64,000 nt of DNA from Erwinia sorbitola (GTDB lineage: Bacteria > Pseudomonadota > Gammaproteobacteria > Enterobacterales > Enterobacteriaceae): contig NZ_CP046509.1 of assembly GCF_009738185.1 (NCBI RefSeq), forward strand, positions 4,095,501 through 4,159,500, given 5' to 3'. Positions 59,779-64,000 of this stretch are shown piece after piece (within the stretch, counting starts at the first letter, position 1; every line of letters begins with the position of its first letter). Position numbers and translations under genes: made by a program. Below the pieces are notes generated by a model. It searched no databases and was not told where the DNA came from. It saw only the letters and a list, made by a program, of their open reading frames with translations.

Positions 59779-62370
59779 ATGAAAAAATACCATATCAGGG
59801 CAGTGCCCCTTAAAAAAGCGATGCTGACTCCGCTGGCATTGCTTTTGGTGGCTTCGACATTTTCCGCACGTGCAGGAAATTATTTTAACCCGCGATTCCT
59901 GGCTGAAGATACAGAGTCTGTTGCTGATTTATCCGGCTTTGAACAAGGCCTGGATGCGCCACCCGGTACCTACCGTGTCGATATCTATATAAATGATGGC
60001 TATATGACCACCCGTGATATCACTTTTGATAAAAACCATGACGGTAAAAAACTGGAACCTTGCCTGACACGTTCTCAGCTGTCCTCTTTTGGGGTTAATA
60101 CGCTGACAGTTCCTGATATTGCGGGTATGAAGAGCGACGCCTGTGTGCCTTTTACCCGATTGATGACCGATGCATCTAGTTCATTTGATGTCGGGCTCCA
60201 GCGCCTCCATATCAGTATTCCCCAGGCATTTATGGGTAACCAGGCTCGCGGGTATATTGCTCCAGAACTGTGGGACGACGGCATTACCGCCGGTTTACTC
60301 AATTACAACTATACCGCCAGCGAAGTACATAACAGTAACGGGGGGACACGCCGCTATTCATTCCTTAACCTGCAAACCGGTTTCAATCTCAAAGCATGGC
60401 GGCTGCGAAATAACACTACCTGGAGCTACAGCAGCGGTGCGGGTTCTAACCAAAATCGCTGGCAGCACATCAACACCTGGCTCGAACGTGACATTGTGGC
60501 GCTCCGTAGCAGGTTAACCATTGGCGATGGTTATACGGCAGATGATATTTTTGAGGGCATCAACTTCCGCGGTATTCAGGTGGCTTCAGACGATAATATG
60601 CTGCCCGATAGCCAGCGCGGCTTCGCACCCGTAATTCATGGAATAGCACGGGGGACTGCGCGCGTCTCTGTAAAACAGAACGGCTATGAAATTTATCAGA
60701 CCACCGTGCCCCCGGGCGCATTCACTATCAATGATCTGTATGCAGCAGGCAATAGCGGTGACCTGCAAGTTACCGTGAAAGAAGCTGATGGAGCAGACCA
60801 GGTTTTTACCGTGCCATTCTCAACGGTGCCTATGTTGCTGCGAGAAGGACATGTGAAATATACGATGACCGCAGGACAATATCGCAGTGGTAATCAACAA
60901 CAGGATAAGCCGGAGTTTTTCCAGAGTACCGCCATTTTGGGATTGCGAAAGGGCTGGACAGCCTATGGCGGTAGCCGCTTGTCACGCAATTACCGCTCGA
61001 TCAACCTCGGGCTGGGTAAAAACCTTGGGCGTCTCGGGGCAATATCTGCGGACATCACTCAGGCCAGCGCCAACCTGCCTGACAGCAGCAAGCATCAGGG
61101 GCAATCCCTGCGTTTTCTTTATAACAAATCTCTGAATGAGCTGGGCACCAATTTCCAACTGGTCGGATACCGTTATTCAACAAAAGGTTTCTATTCGATG
61201 GCTGATACCGCGTGGCGGCGCATGAGAGGATATTCCGTGATGAGCGAAGACGGAATTGTAAATATAAAGCCAAAGCTGACGGATTATTACAACCTGAACT
61301 ACAAAAAGCGCGGGCGCGTGCAGGCGACTGTAACACAGCAGCTTGGCCGTACCTCGACGTTATATTTAACCGGCAGCCACCAAAGCTATTGGAACACCAG
61401 GCGATCAGATGAGCAGCTCCAGCTAGGCTATAACAGCACTATAGAGGATATCAGCTGGAATATGAGTTACAGCCTGGCCAAAAATGCCTGGTCAGACGGA
61501 AAAGACCAGCTGCTGGCTTTCAATATTAATATTCCATTTAGTCACTGGATGCGCTCGGACAGCCGATCCGCATTCAGAAATGCCAGTGCAAGCTATAACA
61601 CATCTACTGATTTACATGGGCATACCACCAACACGGCAGGACTTTATGGCACGCTGCTTGAGGACAGCAACCTCAGCTATAGCGTCCAGACAGGCTATGC
61701 CAGCGGCGGTAGCGGCAATTCAAATGCTACGGGCAACACGGCTCTTAATTACCGTGGTACGTATGGCAATGCCAACATTGGTTACAGTCACAGCGGTGAC
61801 GCTAATCAGCTTTATTACGGGTTCAGCGGTGGTCTGCTGGCGCATGCGGATGGCATAACTCTTAGCCAGCCGCTTAACGATACCACGGTGCTGATCAAAG
61901 CCCCGGGGGCGAAACATGTCGCCGTTGAGAACCAGAGCGGGGTAAGCACCGACTGGCGCGGTTATACCGTTATCCCTTATGCCATGGACTACCGTGAAAA
62001 CCGCATATCGTTAAATACCGGCACTCTTGAGAACAATGTTGAGTTGGAAGAGTCGGTATTAAGCGTGGTGCCTACGCGGGGGGCGGTGGTGCGTGCAGAC
62101 TTTAAAACACGCATTGGATTGAAAGTTCTGATGACTTTAACCAATAACGGTAAGCCTGTTCCCTTTGGCTCAGTGGTCTCATATGGGGATGGCCAATCGG
62201 GCAGCATTGTTGCAGATGGTGGGCTGGTTTATCTGACCGGCCTCGCACCAGAGGGAACGGTTAACGCGAAATGGGGCAATGGCCCAAATGAGCTCTGTAC
62301 GGCGACGTATAGCTTGCCGACTAACAGCCAGAAGCAGGCGCTAAGTTACGCCTCTGCCATTTGCCGCTGA
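59779..62370 (+). CDS. fimD: Outer-membrane fimbrial usher, FimD-like
   Basis: The usher is the outer-membrane pore that assembles and exports the pilus. The 863-residue protein starts with a signal peptide (ending STFSARAG). The N-terminal periplasmic domain (YFNPRFLAEDTESVADLSGF) is followed by a 24-strand barrel with plug (LPDSQRGFAPVIHGIARGTA). The C-terminal domains come next (VPFGSVVSYGDGQSGSIVAD), ending with the Cys pair in NELCTATY and SAICR. I start at the ATG with AGGGAA upstream; the frame opens 12 codons earlier. Confidence 0.96.
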   Translation: MKKYHIRAVPLKKAMLTPLALLLVASTFSARAGNYFNPRFLAEDTESVADLSGFEQGLDAPPGTYRVDIYINDGYMTTRDITFDKNHDGKKLEPCLTRSQLSSFGVNTLTVPDIAGMKSDACVPFTRLMTDASSSFDVGLQRLHISIPQAFMGNQARGYIAPELWDDGITAGLLNYNYTASEVHNSNGGTRRYSFLNLQTGFNLKAWRLRNNTTWSYSSGAGSNQNRWQHINTWLERDIVALRSRLTIGDGYTADDIFEGINFRGIQVASDDNMLPDSQRGFAPVIHGIARGTARVSVKQNGYEIYQTTVPPGAFTINDLYAAGNSGDLQVTVKEADGADQVFTVPFSTVPMLLREGHVKYTMTAGQYRSGNQQQDKPEFFQSTAILGLRKGWTAYGGSRLSRNYRSINLGLGKNLGRLGAISADITQASANLPDSSKHQGQSLRFLYNKSLNELGTNFQLVGYRYSTKGFYSMADTAWRRMRGYSVMSEDGIVNIKPKLTDYYNLNYKKRGRVQATVTQQLGRTSTLYLTGSHQSYWNTRRSDEQLQLGYNSTIEDISWNMSYSLAKNAWSDGKDQLLAFNINIPFSHWMRSDSRSAFRNASASYNTSTDLHGHTTNTAGLYGTLLEDSNLSYSVQTGYASGGSGNSNATGNTALNYRGTYGNANIGYSHSGDANQLYYGFSGGLLAHADGITLSQPLNDTTVLIKAPGAKHVAVENQSGVSTDWRGYTVIPYAMDYRENRISLNTGTLENNVELEESVLSVVPTRGAVVRADFKTRIGLKVLMTLTNNGKPVPFGSVVSYGDGQSGSIVADGGLVYLTGLAPEGTVNAKWGNGPNELCTATYSLPTNSQKQALSYASAICR

Positions 62371-62392
62371 TAAACCAGGAGAAGATAAACCG

Positions 62393-62920
62393 ATGAGAAG
62401 ACACCTTTCAGTGTTGTGCTTTCTGCCATCTCTCATGGGGTATGCCCATGCAGCGGACAGTACCATCGCTATTACAGGTTATCTAAGAGGCGACAACACC
62501 TGCTCAATCTCAGTGGACTCTCAGAACTTTTCTGTGGATTTAATGAGCTATAAACCAGAAGAACTATATGCCGTGGGGGTCGTTACTCCCTACGTTCCCT
62601 TTAGGATTATTTTCAATAAGTGTGGCAGTTTAGCGACAGCCGTAAAGGTGGGTTATATGGGGCCATCTGATAATGAGAATACCACCCTGTTGAAAATTGA
62701 CGCAGGAATTAACGCGGCAAGCGGCATGGCAATACAGATTCTGGATAACGACAAGAACCCGGTTGCACTCAATGCATCCCGGGATTCTCTTCACTGGACC
62801 AGACTAACGCCAAATCAGTCCAACACTCTGGAATTTTATGCACGCCTTATGGTGACGCGCTCTCCCATTTCGTCTGGAATTGTAGCGGCGACAGTTAATT
62901 TTAACTTAGAGTTTCAGTAA
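62393..62920 (+). CDS. fimF: FimF-like minor fimbrial subunit
   Basis: The 175-residue pilin-fold protein has a signal peptide (LSVLCFLPSLMGYAHAA), the cysteine pair (NTCSIS and NKCGSLA) and a C-terminal VNFNLEFQ zipper. Order after the usher and before the FimG-like gene indicates FimF, an adaptor in the tip fibrillum. AGGAG precedes the ATG. The sequence is less like E. coli FimF than the next gene is like FimG. Confidence 0.87.
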   Translation: MRRHLSVLCFLPSLMGYAHAADSTIAITGYLRGDNTCSISVDSQNFSVDLMSYKPEELYAVGVVTPYVPFRIIFNKCGSLATAVKVGYMGPSDNENTTLLKIDAGINAASGMAIQILDNDKNPVALNASRDSLHWTRLTPNQSNTLEFYARLMVTRSPISSGIVAATVNFNLEFQ

Positions 62921-62932
62921 GAGAGCCTGAAG

Positions 62933-63436
62933 ATGACCATTTTAAAGATAGCTCTGCTGGCGGGAATATTAATATTCAGCGTAGCGCTCAGTTCCCATGC
63001 AGCCGATGTCACCATTACCGTTAACGGTCGCGTTGTTGCCAAGCCCTGCACCGTGTCAACGCCATCAGGCACGGTAGATTTGGGTGACTTGTTTACCTTC
63101 AATTTTGTTCAGGCGGGAGACAGCTCTGACTGGTATCCGGTAACGATGGATCTGACAAACTGTCCGATTGGCACCTCAAGAGTCACCGCAACCTTTACCG
63201 GTACCACCGACAGCACCGGGTATTATAAAAATCTCGGGGACGCTGCCAATCTTCAGCTGGAGTTGCAGGACACCAGCAGCAATAACCTTAGCAATGGCAA
63301 GAAAATGACAGTAGAGGTTAACGACTCAACACAAGCAGCGAGTCTGCCGCTGCGGGTGCGTGCATTATCGGTGAATGGCAATGCAAAGCAAGGAAGCATC
63401 CAGGCTGTGATTAATGTCACCTACTCCTACACTTAA
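62933..63436 (+). CDS. fimG: FimG-like minor fimbrial subunit
   Basis: The 167-residue protein closely resembles E. coli FimG: ADVTITVNGRVVAKPCTVST, then MDLTNCPIGTSRVTATFTGT and DSTGYYKNLGD. The N-terminal ADVTITVNG is the donor strand that completes the FimH pilin domain. A signal peptide ends SSHAA. It lies 12 bases after the FimF-like gene. Confidence 0.94.
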   Translation: MTILKIALLAGILIFSVALSSHAADVTITVNGRVVAKPCTVSTPSGTVDLGDLFTFNFVQAGDSSDWYPVTMDLTNCPIGTSRVTATFTGTTDSTGYYKNLGDAANLQLELQDTSSNNLSNGKKMTVEVNDSTQAASLPLRVRALSVNGNAKQGSIQAVINVTYSYT

Positions 63437-63454
63437 AATCAAGGGAGTTCTCAA

Positions 63455-64000
63455 ATGAAACCTGCTTTAAAAATGAAAAACATGTTTATAAAAAAAAATC
63501 TCACTGCCTTAGTTATATCGTGTCTAATAATGGCGTATTCGTCGGGTGCTGATGCATTTACCTGCCGTGACGCCCAAGGAAACAAACTTAACAGTGGGAA
63601 TATTACAGGATCATTAAATGTTTATGTTAATATAGATCCAATTCTACAGACAGATAAAGTTATGGTTGTGAATTTAAGTAATTCAATAAGTTGCTTAAAT
63701 AACGCTCCTGGCTCTAGAAATGATATGGTAAGATTGGCTGTAGGTTCTGCCTATGGTGGCGTATTAGATAACTTTATTGGCACCTTGAGATATTATAACT
63801 ATGAGTATAATTTCCCACTCCGTTATGAAACAAGTTCAGTGAACATCACTGAAGGATACTATACTCCCTGGAGAGTTCAACTTTTCCTGACTCCAATATC
63901 TACTGCCAGCGGGGTGGTAATCAGGCAAGGTAGACTTATAGCTAAGTTAGTAATGAGGCAGGTTGGTTCGAATATTTCTGATGGAGGGAACATTCATACG
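63455..64000 (+). CDS. fimH: FimH-like tip adhesin, N-terminal part (cut by the window edge)
   Basis: An ATG with GGGAG upstream opens a frame that runs off the window after 182 codons. A long signal peptide (VISCLIMAYSSGADA) would release a mature protein starting FTC, like the FAC of FimH, where the free N-terminal Phe is needed for mannose binding. Lectin-domain landmarks are NVYVNIDPI, GSAYGGVLDNFIGTL, PWRVQLFLTPIS and LIAKLVMRQ. Compared from memory with E. coli FimH, Asn46, Asp54, Gln133 and Asp140 are kept, but Asp47, Tyr48, Asn135, Tyr137 and Phe142 are changed. The DNA is more AT-rich than its neighbours. Confidence 0.9.
   Translation, partial: MKPALKMKNMFIKKNLTALVISCLIMAYSSGADAFTCRDAQGNKLNSGNITGSLNVYVNIDPILQTDKVMVVNLSNSISCLNNAPGSRNDMVRLAVGSAYGGVLDNFIGTLRYYNYEYNFPLRYETSSVNITEGYYTPWRVQLFLTPISTASGVVIRQGRLIAKLVMRQVGSNISDGGNIHT

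Overview
The window is chromosomal DNA of an enterobacterium. Nearly every housekeeping protein is close to its Escherichia coli counterpart, and gene order follows the E. coli ytfB-rpsF-purA-hfl-mutL-queG-orn-psd-frd-efp-groE-aspA-dsbD-pheU stretch (about 94-95 min), read mostly in the reverse orientation. Many genes start with GTG. The lack of ampC, sugE, cutA and the cycA-cpdB block at their usual places, with an adhesin island and a type 1-like fimbrial island, suggests a relative of Erwinia/Pantoea rather than Escherichia. The genus is an inference.

Layout. 1-5100: ytfJ, cysQ, fklB, ytfB and the rpsF-priB-rpsR-rplI ribosomal operon. 5288-8570: esterase yjfP, a chemoreceptor with a flagellar-type (sigma 28) promoter, and lipoprotein bsmA. 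8575-24974: the minus-strand blocks rlmB/rnr/nsrR, purA, yjeT/hflC/hflK/hflX/hfq/miaA/mutL/amiB/tsaE/nnr. 24973-26430: queG, followed by a cluster of DnaA boxes in the position of the E. coli datA locus. 26430-32194: three identical tRNA-Gly(GCC) genes, split 1+2 by a roughly 5.5-kb insert carrying a 1362-residue trimeric autotransporter adhesin and a Sel1-repeat protein. 32397-43264: orn, rsgA, psd-mscM, epmA, frdABCD. 43322-55080: blc, an entericidin lipoprotein, efp/epmB, yjeI, groES-groEL, fxsA, aspA, dcuA, dsbD, yjdC.

55191-64000 is the accessory end. A tRNA-Phe gene is followed by three tandem 169/170-bp units, each ending with the tRNA 3' end and packed with palindromes, an arrangement like the rtT repeats behind E. 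coli tyrT. After AT-rich DNA comes a FimB/FimE-type tyrosine recombinase, then a 316-bp segment bounded by perfect 20-bp inverted repeats. A near-consensus promoter inside it points away from the pilus genes, so this is a phase switch caught in the OFF orientation. The operon behind it encodes major pilin, FimI-like pilin, chaperone, usher, FimF- and FimG-like pilins and a FimH-like tip adhesin cut by the window edge. The major pilin gene and the next gene are separated by seven 50-bp repeats that include terminator-like hairpins.

The strongest items for follow-up are the invertible promoter, the tRNA-Phe-linked repeat array, the intercistronic 50-bp array, the tRNA-Gly split by an adhesin next to datA, and the altered mannose pocket of the FimH-like adhesin. 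All comparisons with E. coli are from memory; no database search was possible.
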